From: Strongylocentrotus droebachiensis
Lineage: Eukaryota; Echinodermata; Echinoidea; Camarodonta; Strongylocentrotidae
DNA length: 64,000 nucleotides
NCBI GenBank assembly: GCA_035222895.1
Contig: JAVYIG010006797.1
Location: 1-64,000, forward strand
Reading direction: 5' to 3'
Below are positions 1 to 26,204 of this stretch, piece after piece. A model generated the notes under the pieces. It had not been told where the DNA came from and searched no databases. It saw nothing but the letters and a program-made list of their open reading frames with translations. The position numbers and the translations under genes are program-made. Every line of letters starts with the position of its first letter. Within the stretch, counting starts at the first letter, position 1.

Positions 1-410
1 TGTCCTAATATTCAAATTATGCAAGGAAACCCGTTTACTTGCTAGACTTCACTGTCAGACACTATTGAGTGACTGACAGGCTTTTTCTTCTTTGGCAATA
101 ACATACCTGGTACATAATATGAGCTGTAAAGGATTTGTCTACATCCATAACCCACTTCTTGTAATGGCCAAAATTAAACAGATTGAATCTTTGCGCAGCA
201 TAAAACGTACGACCATGCGGTGCAATGGTCTGAAAATCAAGACTATTACTTATTGGCTCTATAGCCCTTAAGTCGAATTGACAACTAATAGTCGTTATTT
301 TCCCACTTAAAGACATTTTCAAGCCCCCCTTTTTTTAACGGGAGTTCTAAATTAGTACTATCTTTCAAATGCCATTGGAATTTAACCTTTTCATTTTTTT
401 GGCCTGCAAA
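1..410 (-). mobile_element. TTAA-type MITE, partial copy cut by the window edge
   Basis: This is a minus-orientation copy of the ~531 bp element seen complete at 25449-25979. It shares the stretch from AAACCCGTTTACTTGCTAG to TTTTTGGCCTGCAAA. One end lies outside the window. The other ends abnormally after GGCCTGCAAA, without the usual GGGACATAGTACCT terminus. The embedded 86-codon open frame (62-322) recurs in the other copies and is treated as part of the element, not a host gene. Confidence 0.75.
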
Positions 411-654
411 AATTTGAACGACAGTTTTTAGTTTTCATTAAGCCTCGTTCACCTGATAACATGCAAATTTTTACGCTTGGTAACATTCATAATTATATAC
501 GGGACCAAAGTGTGCCCCTCAAAACCTTTTTTTAAGGGTGGTGCGAAATTATAGAACACACAAATGCAATACGGAGCCTCTCTTCCCAACAACGCACAGA
601 GACTATAAAAAGGATGTGAAATAGGAAAGTGGTCGAGTTTGAATTCTAGTTTAT
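411..654. other. No gene seen; unique AT-rich spacer
   Basis: Short AT-rich stretch between the truncated MITE and the left edge of copy A of the duplicated unit. I see no splice-bounded ORF, RNA gene or repeat structure in it. Confidence 0.5.
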
Positions 655-1099
655 AGGAAATGAAATGGTGTAGAAGGGAAGGATGTTATCAAGAAGGGTC
701 CCACACTTATGTTTCTTGTAATCTAAACAGCGCTTAGTTGCGTAGCGCGACTCCACCCAATGAGGGGGCGGTAGAACGATGCAGGGGGTCAACGGAAGGG
801 GGTGGGGGGGGGGGGGTCGCCTTATTAGGAAAAATGTTAAGCGAATATACAAAACTACTTATTATGGGGCGGGTATGATTTACAGAAGAAAAAAATGAAA
901 TCTCGAAGATAAGGAAGTAATTTTTTCGGAAATAGGGAATTACAAAGAGCATTTGGAACATTTTTTTTAATAACAAAAAAAACACACCAGTCTCAACATT
1001 TTGGGGAAAATTGTGCTCTGCTCTTTTTGTGCTTCTTCTCTTATCCTGTTTAACCTCTGGATTTAGTTTTTCTTTCAACTGTTTTTCATTTCTCACGTC

Positions 1100-4000
1100 T
1101 TTCGATTTCTGAAATATCCAATGCCCCCCCCCCCCCCCCCTCTCTCCGTGCTTCTTCTTCTTGTTTAATCTCTTTATTCATTTTCTGTTTCCGTCTCTGC
1201 TTCATTCCTTTCAGAAATATCCAATGTCCCCCCCTTCTCTCTCTCTCCGTGCTTCTTCTTCATGTTTAATCTCTTTATTCACTTTCTGTTTCCGTTTCTG
1301 CTTCATTCCTTTCAGAAATATCCAATGCCCCCCCCCCCTTCTCTCTCTCTGTGCTTCTTCTTCATGTTTAATCTCTTTATTCATTTTCTGTTTCCGTCTC
1401 TGCTTCATTCCTTTCAGAAATATCCAATGCCCCCCTCCCCTCTCTCTGTGCTTCTTCTTCATGTTTAATCTCTTTATTCACTTTCTGTTTCCGTCTCTGC
1501 TTCATTCCTTTCTGAAATATCCAATGCCCCCCCCCCCCTCTCTCTCCGTGCTTCTTCTTCTTGTTTAATCTCTTTATTCACTTTCTGTTTCCGTCTCTGC
1601 TTCATTCCTTTCAGAAATATCCAATGTCCCCCCCCCCCCCCTTCTCTCTCTCTCTCCGTGCTTCTTCTTCATGTTTAATCTCTTTATTCACTTTCTGTTT
1701 CCGTCTCTGCTTCATTCCTTTCAGAAATATCCAATGCCCCCCCCCCCCCCCCTCTCTCCGTGCTTCTTCTTCTTGTTTAATCTCTTTATTCACTTTCTGT
1801 TTCCGTCTCTGCTTCATTCCTTTCTGAAATATCCAATGCCCCCCCCCTCTCTCCGTGCTTCTTCTTCATGTTTAATCTCTTTATTCACTTTCTGTTTCCG
1901 TCTCTGCTTCATTCCTTTCAGAAATATCCAATGCCCCCCCCCCCCCCCCCTCTCTCCGTGCTTCTTCTTCTTGTTTAATCTCTTTATTCACTTTCTGTTT
2001 CCGTCTCTGCTTCATTCCTTTCAGAAATATCCAATGCCCCCCCCCCTCTCTCTCCGTGCTTCTTCTTCTTGTTTAATCTCTTTATTCACTTTCTGTTTCC
2101 GTCTCTGCTTCATTCCTTTCAGAAATATCCAATGTCCCCCCCTTCTCTCTCTCTCCGTGCTTCTTCTTCATGTTTAATCTCTTTATTCACTTTCTGTTTC
2201 CGTCTCTGCTTCATTCCTTTCAGAAATATCCAATGCCCCCCCCCCCCTTCTCTCTCTCCGTGCTTCTTCTTCATGTTTAATCTCTTTATTCACTTTCTGT
2301 TTCCGTCTCTGCTTCATTCCTTTCAGAAATATCCAATGTCCCCCCCCCCCCCTTCTCTCTCTCTCCGTGCTTCTTCTTCATGTTTAATCTCTTTATTCAC
2401 TTTCTGTTTCCGTCTCTGCTTCATTCCTTTCAGAAATATCCAATGCCCCCCCCCCCCTCCCCTCTCTCTGTGCTTCTTCTTCATGTTTAATCTCTTTATT
2501 CACTTTCTGTTTCCGTCTCTGCTTCATTCCTTTCAGAAATATCCAATGCCCCCCCCCCCCCTTCTCTCTCTCCGTGCTTCTTCTTCATGTTTAATCTCTT
2601 TATTCACTTTCTGTTTCCGTCTCTGCTTCATTCCTTTCAGAAATATCCAATGCCCCCCCCCCCTCCCCTCTCTCTGTGCTTCTTCTTCATGTTTAATCTC
2701 TTTATTCACTTTCTGTTTCCGTCTCTGCTTCATTCCTTTCAGAAATATCCAATGCCCCCCCCCCCTCCCCTCTCTCTGTGCTTCTTCTTCATGTTTAATC
2801 TCTTTATTCACTTTCTGTTTCCGTCTCTGCTTCATTCCTTTCAGAAATATCCAATGCCCCCCCCCCCTCCCCTCTCTCTGTGCTTCTTCTTCATGTTTAA
2901 TCTCTTTATTCACTTTCTGTTTCCGTCTCTGCTTCATTCCTTTCAGAAATATCCAATGCCCCCCCCCCCCTTCTCTCTCTCCGTGCTTCTTCTTCATGTT
3001 TAATCTCTTTATTCACTTTCTGTTTCCGTCTCTGCTTCATTCCTTTCAGAAATATCCAATGTCCCCCCCCCCCCCCTTCTCTCTCTCTCCGTGCTTCTCC
3101 TTCATGTTTAATCTCTTTATTCACTTTCTGTTTCCGTCTCTGCTTCATTCCTTTCAGAAATATCCAATGCCCCCCCCCCCCTCCCCTCTCTCTGTGCTTC
3201 TTCTTCATGTTTAATCTCTTTATTCACTTTCTGTTTCCGTCTCTGCTTCATTCCTTTCAGAAATATCCAATGCCCCCCCTCCCCTCTCTCTGTGCTTCTT
3301 CTTCATGTTTAATCTCTTTATTCACTTTCTGTTTCCGTCTCTGCTTCATTCCTTTCAGAAATATCCAATGCCCCCCCTTCTCTCTCTCCGTGCTTCTTCT
3401 TCATGTTTAATCTCTTTATTCACTTTCTGTTTCCGTCTCTGCTTCATTCCTTTCAGAAATATCCAATGTCCCCCCCCTTCTCTCTCTTTCCGTGCTTCTT
3501 CTTCATGTTTAATCTCTTTATTCACTTTCTGTTTCCGTCTCTGCTTCATTCCTTTCAGAAATATCCAATGCCCCCCCCCCCTCCCCTCTCTCTGTGCTTC
3601 TTCTTCATGTTTAATCTCTTTATTCACTTTCTGTTTCCGTCTCTGCTTCATTCCTTTCAGAAATATCCAATGCCCCCCCCCCCCCTTCTCTCTCTCCGTG
3701 CTTCTTCTTCATGTTTAATCTCTTTATTCACTTTCTGTTTCCGTCTCTGCTTCATTCCTTTCAGAAATATCCAATGTCCCCCCCCCCCCTTCTCTCTCTC
3801 TCCGTGCTTCTCCTTCATGTTTAATCTCTTTATTCACTTTCTGTTTCCGTCTCTGCTTCATTCCTTTCAGAAATATCCAATGCCCCCCCCCCCTCCCCTC
3901 TCTCTGTGCTTCTTCTTCATGTTTAATCTCTTTATTCACTTTCTGTTTCCGTCTCTGCTTCATTCCTTTCAGAAATATCCAATGCCCCCCCCCCCCCCTC

Positions 4001-5000
4001 CCCTCTCTCTGTGCTTCTTCTTCATGTTTAATCTCTTTATTCACTTTCTGTTTCCGTCTCTGCTTCATTCCTTTCAGAAATATCCAATGCCCCCCCTTCT
4101 CTCTCTCCGTGCTTCTTCTTCATGTTTAATCTCTTTATTCACTTTCTGTTTCCGTCTCTGCTTCATTCCTTTCAGAAATATCCAATGTCCCCCCCTTCTC
4201 TCTCTTTCCGTGCTTCTTCTTCATGTTTAATCTCTTTATTCACTTTCTGTTTCCGTCTCTGCTTCATTCCTTTCAGAAATATCCAATGCCCCCCCCCTCC
4301 CCTCTCTCTGTGCTTCTTCTTCATGTTTAATCTCTTTTTTCACTTTCTGTTTCCGTCTCTGCTTCATTCCTTTCAGAAATATCCAATGCCCCCCCCCTTC
4401 TCTCTCTCCGTGCTTCTTCTTCATGTTTAATCTCTTTATTCACTTTCTGTTTCCGTCTCTGCTTCATTCCTTTCAGAAATATCCAATGTCCCCCCCCCCT
4501 TCTCTCTCTCTCCGTGCTTCTCCTTCATGTTTAATCTCTTTATTCACTTTCTGTTTCCGTCTCTGCTTCATTCCTTTCAGAAATATCCAATGCCCCCCCC
4601 CTCCCCTCTCTCTGTGCTTCTTCTTCATGTTTAATCTCTTTATTCACTTTCTGTTTCCGTCTCTGCTTCATTCCTTTCAGAAATATCCAATGCCCCCCCC
4701 TCCCCTCTCTCTGTGCTTCTTCTTCATGTTTAATCTCTTTATTCACTTTCTGTTTCCGTCTCTGCTTCATTCCTTTCAGAAATATCCAATGCCCCCCCTT
4801 CTCTCTCTCCGTGCTTCTTCTTCATGTTTAATCTCTTATTCACTTTCTGTTTCCGTCTCTGCTTCATTCCTTTCAGAAATATCCAATGTCCCCCCCCCCC
4901 CCTTCTCTCTCTTTCCGTGCTTCTTCTTCATGTTTAATCTCTTTATTCACTTTCTGTTTCCGTCTCTGCTTCATTCCTTTCAGAAATATCTAATGCCCTC
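1100..5000. repeat. ~102 bp minisatellite, about 38 tandem units
   Basis: The core AAATATCCAATG occurs 39 times between about 1112 and 4994, a mean spacing of about 102 bp. Each unit has a C-run of roughly 6-18 bases, a CT-rich stretch ending in GTGCTTCTTC, TGTTTAATCTCTTTATTCA, CTGTTTCCGTCTCTGCTTC and ATTCCTTTCAGAAATATCC. Units differ in C-run length and in a few diagnostic bases. From about 3048 they form a higher-order repeat of seven units (~715 bp). Long open frames across the array (up to 381 codons) exist only because the unit lacks stops in two plus-strand frames. Confidence 0.95.
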
Positions 5001-5009
5001 CTCTCTTTA

Positions 5010-5060
5010 TCTCTCTCTCTCTCTCTCTCTCTATCTCACTATCTCCTCTCTGTCTCTCGC
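5010..5060. repeat. CT microsatellite
   Basis: TCTCTCTCTC tract directly after the last minisatellite unit. The matching position in copy B (30700-30806) has a longer CT tract. Confidence 0.8.
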
Positions 5061-5621
5061 TCTATTTAAAACGCTACACTTCTTTCTTTCATTTACATCT
5101 TCCTCTCTCACAATAATATATCACAATTCAATTCCAGTGTGTGGACATCAATTTATAACTGCATTATAAAAACAAACAATCATGATATATGATTGTATGT
5201 GCATCATCACACATATATAGATTTAATGACTTTTTAAGTAATTTAAAAGAGATACAAAATTACATTGAATAATGTAATACATTCAAAATCAAGACTGTCT
5301 TTATCTGTGGGAAAATTGCTTTATTTTTATTCACAAAGACAGAAACTTATCTCCACAGATCAAAGCTTTACATTTATTCCTTTTTTTACATAACGATGTG
5401 ATTAACTTGCTTCTCAGATGAGTTGATTAATTAGCCAATATCCTCACTCTTCCTTTAAGATCAATAACATAGTAAATCATTTGGACTTACAATAGAACCT
5501 ATTCTATAAAGCAAAAATATAGTGACAAGATTTTGCAAAAAAGCTCAGAAATAATTTTCATCTTAAAAAATACAAATGTCAATCTTTTCCAGAATTCACC
5601 TAATAAGGGATGATTACTTTC

Positions 5622-6940
5622 ATTCATTCATACATTCATTGTATTGCCAATTCTCGTAAAAAATACAATCAACAATATATTATACATATAAGAAACAAAT
5701 ATAAACCATACAAAGAATATGGAGGAGCCAGCAGAGGCCATTGGCCTTTCAAAGGCTGGGCTTCAACGGCTGCAGATAATTATACAAAGTAAAGAGAAAA
5801 GAAAGAGTGGGTAGTACATAAACAAATGTGTACAGGCTAATAAAACATAATTAAGATTAATTCCTTCATTAGATAAAGTTTTTATTTTCGTTTGAATGAG
5901 GTAAGAAATGGGCACATTCTTATATCGGTTGGTATTGCATTCCAAGTATGGTATTTTAACAATGGAATATATAATTATAAATCCTGTGTAATGTGAATGA
6001 GCATCCCAGTTTGTTATTTTGAACATATTATCGAATATGGGAGGTAACATTTTTATTGTAGATATACATAAATGATCCAACTTGCAATTCATGTATTTGA
6101 AATATGGTAAGTACATTTAATTTCCTAAAAAGCGGTTCAGAGGAAGATCCGGAGTGAGAGTTTGTAATTGCACGTAGTGCTCTTTTCTGTAAAACATAAA
6201 CTTGATTCAGTAAATTTTTGCACAATGTCCCCATATCAAAGTACAATAGGATAGATGAGGAAGAATAATACCATTATAGATATTTTATCAATATATTCAG
6301 AGGAACGAAATGTCGTACTCTATATAGTACAACTATTGCACATGAGATCTTCCGCCGGGTATTGTTGATATGGGGAGCCCAAGTAAGATTTTCATGTAGT
6401 GTCACTCCAAGAAATACAGTTTTGAAAACTTGTAATATATTGTTGTTATTAATTTTAATGTCACAGATTTGCTCTGAAAGTTTTTGTTTTTCTGCTTAAA
6501 TATCATATAATAATTTTGTTTTGGAATTTATAAGTAATTTATTAGCCCAAAACCACAGCTCAATTGTTGGTAGTTTTGAAGTAATTATGGTTGATACATG
6601 TATTTCATTGATGTTTTTACCAGACACAAAGAGGTTTGTGTCATCTGCAAATATGATTGGGCAAAGGTTTGGGCTTGCGTATTGACTGTCATTAACATAT
6701 AATAGAAACAATAATGGGCCTAATATTGAACCTTTGCGGAACACCTGCAGTGAGTGTCGATAATTTAATGTTAATACCATCTCTACTAATAAATTGTTTT
6801 CTGTTAAATAAATAGCTATGTATCCATTCTTATTTGCAAAAGCTGTATTAAGATGATCGATAAATTCAAGTAGGGCCATAAATGTAGAACGTCCAGAGCG
6901 AAAAACCAAACCGTCTATTGTACAAGATATTGTGCTAACA
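5622..6940 (-). mobile_element. 5'-truncated L2/CR1-like LINE, reverse-transcriptase half
   Basis: Minus-strand fragments read as LINE reverse transcriptase. At 6496-6909 are FRSGRSTFMALLEFIDHL, then KGSILGPLLFLLYVND and the catalytic-type IIFADDTNLF. At 6028-6246 is the usual C-terminal region (LQKRALRAITNSHSG, then a FRKLNVLTI motif). Frames are broken, so the copy is dead. The low-coordinate end has an ATTC/AATG short repeat (5622-5645) consistent with a LINE 3' tail. The matching point of copy B lacks all of this, so it inserted after the A/B duplication or only in A. Confidence 0.85.
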
Positions 6941-6948
6941 TGTATAAT

Positions 6949-7072
6949 AATAATAATAGCCTAATAGTCCACTCCAAATTTTATTAAACCGAAACGGAAA
7001 TTCTTTTTGCCCAATTGATCGTGAGCCCGGCAGCCACTGAGCAGCGCCATATAAGACATTAGGCTATTATTA
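6949..7072. mobile_element. Small inverted-repeat (MITE-like) element
   Basis: AATAATAGCCTAATAGTCC at the left end is matched in inverse by GACATTAGGCTATTATTA at the right end, around a ~85 bp interior. It abuts the truncated 5' side of the minus-strand LINE and is likewise absent from copy B. Confidence 0.55.
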
Positions 7073-7387
7073 TATATCATTTTTAATTTTAAACAGTTAA
7101 TCAAAGACTGAAAGCAGCGTTACTTTGTTAAATGAAATCAATATTTGTTTTGAGACCTTAGGTAGTACTCTCAAATTTCAGTACACAGGTGAAATCAATG
7201 TCGGAAGATTGGCAATAAAGGCAAAATACGAAGGTGGAGAGCTCCCCACCTTCCCCACTAAAATTGATAAGCCTTAAAAAGCCAAGAAGAGCTTCAGTTA
7301 AAATATAAAGTCCAGTACTAAAACATTACTGCGAGGAAAGCTCGCTTGTATAATAGAAGCTTTCTTAGCAGTCAGGTAAAATAACCC

Positions 7388-7390
<3 letters not shown>

Positions 7391-7423
<33 letters not shown>
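7391..7423. repeat. (ACT)n microsatellite
   Basis: About ten ACT triplets, 26 bases from the proposed stop codon of the SRCR gene; they would lie in its 3' UTR. Confidence 0.9.
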
Positions 7424-7448
7424 GAACCACCATATATTTCCTTTCCGT

Positions 7449-21610
<14,162 letters not shown>

Positions 21611-22100
21611 GACGTTCCTCCTATATGAAAATGTGCTCCCTCTGAAACGTTCAAAGGTAGGCCTTTGATCTCAAGAGGTTGGTCCGTCTGACATAAATCG
21701 CTCGGACTTTTTGAAGAACTTTCTTATTTTAAGAGTCTCGGATATTCAAAATGATTAAAGGAAGCAAAAGGTAAATGGTCAAATGGTTGGTCCGTGCTCA
21801 GCATTAAAACAAAACTTCACTGTGAAGAGAGATATCCACTGCAGGAAAATCGTTAGTTAATTCGAAATCGAGAAAACATCGGTCTTCATTACAGTGGAAG
21901 CAAACAGCTCTTTAAACCCACAAGTGAATCCCGCGGATAACTTGTCAATAGTGTCAGTTAAAGTTTCTTTGGTCTATTTTTATAAACATTTTTTTATTAA
22001 CATCGAAATATTCGAAAAAGAGAAGAATCAAGGAACTCGTAAGGAGGAAGAGGTGACTGGAGTCGAATAACAAAGAGTATAATGCGAAGAGGTTTGACAA
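21611..22100. promoter_or_regulatory. Upstream region of the SRCR gene
   Basis: Presumed 5' UTR and promoter, judged only by position. I see no coding exon. The weak TATA-like TTAAAATAAG near 21727-21736 (minus strand) is the only core-promoter candidate. Confidence 0.3.
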
Positions 22101-22720
22101 TTTGCAAAAATCCCCGCTATTTTTTTCTCGAAATGATCAGAGGGGAAGGTCTTCTTTCACTTTCACCTTCGCGATATGATATTTCGAGGAATAAAAAGTT
22201 TTTGTATTCAAAACACGAATAGGTCTAAAATCATGAATATCGTCATTACCAGGTATACTTTCTAACGAATTCCACCCCATTGATAGCTGGACCATAATAA
22301 ATTGTTTTGCTTCTTGTTGATAAGCAGTTGGACTGACTGTGCAACATTTATAAATTAATGGTGCAATATTTGTTATTATTATACTCATGTTACTTTTAGC
22401 CTTCAAGAAGTAAAAACATTTTTGTTTAAACATTGGTAATAAACTGGGGGTAACCCCGAAATCTCTTTCGAAGTTTATTTTGTTTATTGTGCCAACCACG
22501 CACAACCCTACGTTCGGAGACAATGCCCCTGGATTGGCAGACGTCCGGGGACGCTCTGCAAAAATCCCTGCTTTTTATTTCGAAATGATCAGAGGGGAAG
22601 GTACTCTTGCACTTTTTTGATCTGGATTGGCAGACGTCCAGGGATGATTCGCATAAATCCCTGATTTGTATTTAGAAATGAATAGAGAGAAAGGTACTCT
22701 TGCACTTTTAGTGCGTTGAC
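22070..22720. repeat. Dispersed repeat family with internal tandem blocks
   Basis: The block GCAAAAATCCCCGCTTTTTA, TTTCGAAATGATCAGAGGGG and AAGGTACTCTTGCACTTT occurs three times (about 22108, 22558 and 22650). It recurs at 29340-29680 together with GTTTATTGTGCCAACCACGC and ACAACCCTACGTTCGGAG. I cannot assign the family. Confidence 0.7.
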
Positions 22721-23221
22721 CCCCAAAAGGGATCCCGGTATTCACCATCATGTCATTTGGAATGTACCCTATGGTTGAGATGCACGCAAATTAGTGTCAT
22801 TATGAAAGTTAATCATTTAGTAAACGCTTTGATCAGACTAGATCGCGAAGAAATAAGAGGAGGCGGTGTCGCATTGTATGTCAACGAACATTCACAATTG
22901 AAAATCTGAAGAGAAATATCATTAAAACAAATTGAACCATTATTTTTTAGCAATCATTAATCGAAACAATAAAAATATAATCGTCGGATTAATTTATAGA
23001 CCCCCTAATAGTCATACAAATTTATTTTGTGAAGATCTGGATAAATGCCTTCATACTCTTACCGGAGAAGGTAAACACTTATATTTAATTGGTGACTTTA
23101 ATATTGACCTGTTATCCCATGGTAGCCACCATGATACACTTATTCATATTACTTATTCTAATCGTTGTTATCCACATATAAATAAACCAACCAGAACTGA
23201 TGGTCAATCTTCAACCCTTAA

Positions 23222-24277
23222 AGGTACTATGTCCCATTTGCAGGCCAAAAAAATGAAAAGGTTAAATTCCAACGGCATTTGAAAGATAATACTTATTTAG
23301 AACTTCGCTAAAGGGGGGCTTAAAAATGTCTTAAAGTGGGAAAATAGCGACTATTTAGTTGTCGAATTGACTTAAAGGTACTATGTCCCATTTGCAGGCC
23401 AAAAAAATGAAAAAGTTAAATTCCAACTGCATTTGAAAGATAATACTAATTTAAAACTTCCCTAAAAAAAGTGGGGCTTGAAAATGTCTTCAAGTGGGAA
23501 AATAATGACTATTAGTTGTCAAATCGACTTTAGGGCTATAGAGCCCAAAAGTAATAGTCTTGATTTTCAGACAATTGTACCGAATGGTCATATGTTTGAT
23601 GCTGCGCAAAGATTCAATCAGTTTAATCTTGGCCATCACAAGAAGTGGGTTATTGATGTAGACAAATGCTCATGTACCCTTTACAACTCTTTTCATGTAT
23701 GTTATTACCAAAGAAGAAAAAAAAGCCAGTCAGTCACTCAATAGTGTCTGACAGTGAAGTCTAGCAAGTAAACGGGTTTCCTTGCATAATTTGAATATGA
23801 GGACACTGCTAACGTTTAAATTTCACAGATAGGACATACATGACATATTCATAATTCCTGCAAAGTTCTACAGAATTTGAGGTTGGCTGCAAAAGGGACA
23901 TAGTACCTGTGCTATAGAGCCAGTAAGTAATAGTCTGATTTTTTCAGAACAATGTACCGGATAGTCGTACGTTTTATGCTGCGCAAAGATTCAATCAGTT
24001 TAATTTTGGCCATTACAAGAAGTGGGTTATTGATGTAGACAAATGCTCATGTACCCTTTACAGCTCATTTTATGTATGTTATTACCAAAGAAGAAAAAGC
24101 CAGTCAGTCACTCAATGGTGTCTGACAGTGAAGTCTAGCAAGTAAACGGGTTTCCTTGCATAATTTGACTATTAGGACACTGCTAACGTTTAATATTAAC
24201 AGATAGGACATATGACATATTCATAATTCCTGCAAAGTTCTACAGAATTTGATGTTGGCTGCAAAAGGGACATATCT
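23222..24277 (+). mobile_element. TTAA-type MITE inserted in the LINE, itself split by another copy
   Basis: The left part (23222 to about 23371) and right part (about 23910-24277) together make about 520 bp, close to the 531 bp of the intact copy. TTAA flanks the composite at 23218-23221 and 24278-24281, and the LINE frame resumes directly after it. The parts begin with AAGGTACTATGTCCCATT and end with CTGCAAAAGGGACATA. Confidence 0.8.
23376..23909 (+). mobile_element. TTAA-type MITE nested inside a copy of the same family
   Basis: A full-length (~534 bp) copy lies between the two halves of the outer element. It is preceded by TTAA (23372-23375). Other copies carry TTAA at this internal position (GACTTAAGGGCTATA in the window-start copy), so the target site existed. 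The right-hand TTAA has decayed to ACCTGTGCTATA. The embedded 88-codon open frame (23478-23744) is not supported as a gene. Confidence 0.8.
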
Positions 24278-25448
24278 TTAAAGATAATTTTTTTCTTCTA
24301 ATATCTTTGATAAATAACAAGCGAATAATATATGCTGATATATCTGATTATTTGCCAACTTTATGTAATAATGAAGTTAAAATTAACAATTCAGATAAAT
24401 CAAACATGTACAGAAAAGAAACACCCCAATATATTGAATCATTCAAAAGTGATCTATCAACAGGAGAATGGTTGGACGTCTTTAAAGAATCAGATGCAGA
24501 TATGGCATACACAAGTTTTGATTAAAAAATTACAGATATATTATGACAAAAATTTCCTCTAGTATCAGCTAACAAGAAAATGCCATGGATAACAAAAGCA
24601 ATTCTACGATCAATACACACAAGGAATAAAGTATATAAGGCTTATCTAACGACCTCTACTATTCATAACAAAAACAAATATAAAATATACCGAAATAAAA
24701 TTAACTAGCATCATTCGCAATTCTCGTAAAATGTATTATTTTGATAACCTTAATAGAGTGAAATCAAATATGAAATCTGCCTGGGAGATTATAAATGATT
24801 TGATTGGAAAGGAAACAAAACAACAATTTCTCAATGATAATTTTACAATAGACGATACAGTTATAAAGTCTGAAGATGTAGCCGATACCTTTAATTCCTA
24901 TTTTGTAAATATAGGACCTAATTTAGCAAATAAACTTAATACACCCAACGAAAGTTGTACTGCATTTCTTCCTGAATTTTCAAATTCATCACTGTTTTTT
25001 AATCTCACTGATCCTAATGAAATACCCGAACTTTAAGACAAAATCTAAAGTTGAGTAAATCACAGGGTCACGATAGAATTAGTGTTTTCCTTCTTAAACA
25101 TATTATACATTTTATCGCTCCTCCTTTAACTCACATTTTTAATCTATCAATTATTAATACCGGGAAATGTCCCGAGTCCTTGAAAAAAGGTCAATCCACT
25201 TTTTAAAAAAGACAATCCTCACGAAAAAAGCAATAACAGGCCTATTTCTATTTTTTCCCCAACATATCCAAAATCCTTGAAAACATTATTTACAATAGGC
25301 TCTAAAAGTTTTTAGGTACTTTGCATTTCCTAAATCTAAACCAATATGGTTTCAGAAAAGAATATTCAACCGACTAAGCTTTAGTACAATTATATGATAA
25401 AATAACGAATTCTATGGCCAATAAAGAACATGTATTAGGAGTACTTAA

Positions 25449-25979
25449 AGGTACCATGTCCCTTTTGCAGCCAACCTCAAATTCTGTAGAACTTTGCAGG
25501 AATTACGAGTATGTCATGTATGTCCTATCTGTGAAATTTAAACGTTAGCAGTGTCCTCATATTCAAATTATGCAAGGAAACCCGTTTACTTGCTAGACTT
25601 CACTGTCAGACACTATTGAGTGACTGACTGGCTTTTTTTCTTCTTTGGTAATAACATACATGAAACGAGTTGTAAAGGGTACATGAGCATTTGTCTACAT
25701 CAATAACCCACTTCTTGTGATGGCCAAGATTAAACTGATTGAATCTTTGCGCAGCATAAAATGTATGACCATTCTGTACAATTGTCTGAAAATCAAGACT
25801 ATTACTTTTGGGCTCTATAGCCCTAAAGTCGATTTGACAACTAATAGTCGTTATTTTCCCACTTGGAGACATTTTCAAGCCCCACCTTTTTAAGGGAAGT
25901 TCTACATTAGTATTATCTTTCAAATGCAGTTGGAATTTAACTTTTTCATTTTTTGGCCTGCAAATGGGACATAGTACCT
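25449..25979 (-). mobile_element. Intact 531 bp TTAA-type (piggyBac-like) MITE
   Basis: Terminal inverted repeats are AGGTACCATGTCCC..TTTGCAG on the left and CTGCAAATGGGACATAGTACCT on the right. TTAA flanks both ends (25445-25448 and 25980-25983). The host LINE reads GGAGTACTTAAGGACTAATC once the element is removed, so one TTAA is the target duplication. TTAA duplication is typical of piggyBac-type elements; the assignment rests on that alone. The open frame at 25606-25923 is shared with sister copies. Confidence 0.88.
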
Positions 25980-26204
25980 TTAAGGACTAATCAAAAGCCA
26001 CCAAATTTTACTTAAAAACTTAACTGTTATGGAATTTTTGGAGTTGCATTGTCATGGTTTGAGAGATATTTATCTAACAGAAAACAATATGTTATGTATA
26101 ATTATGTTTTTTCAAATTTCCTACCTAGCAAATGTGGAGTTCCACAAGGGTTAATATTATACTTTTAATATTATACTATTATATATTAATGATTTAACCA
26201 ATGC

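Larger units (their letters stand above)
655..7365. repeat. Copy A of a duplicated ~1.6 kb unit, interrupted by satellite expansion and a LINE
   Basis: Blocks of this interval align in order with 30127-31795 (copy B). Shared landmarks are the GAAGGGAAGGATGTTA block near 675 and 30157, GTAATCTAAACAGCGCT near 718 and 30197, CACACATATATAGATTTAATGA near 5209 and 30958, and GCGAGGAAAGCTCGCTTGTA near 7331 and 31761. Copy A is far longer because it holds the 1100-5000 minisatellite and a LINE insertion at about 5622-7110. It may be a segmental duplication, or both copies may belong to a larger uncharacterised transposon; the ends show no clear inverted repeats. Confidence 0.8.

Noticed and set aside
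1100-5000. CRISPR-like array
   Set aside because: Units are contiguous tandem repeats without unique spacers, in a eukaryotic genome.
1161-5169. Long open frames (up to 381 codons) with MFNLFIHFLFPSLLHSF and poly-Pro repeats
   Set aside because: Pure translation of the 102 bp minisatellite. Frames shift with C-run length and exist on both strands, with no domain or gene structure.
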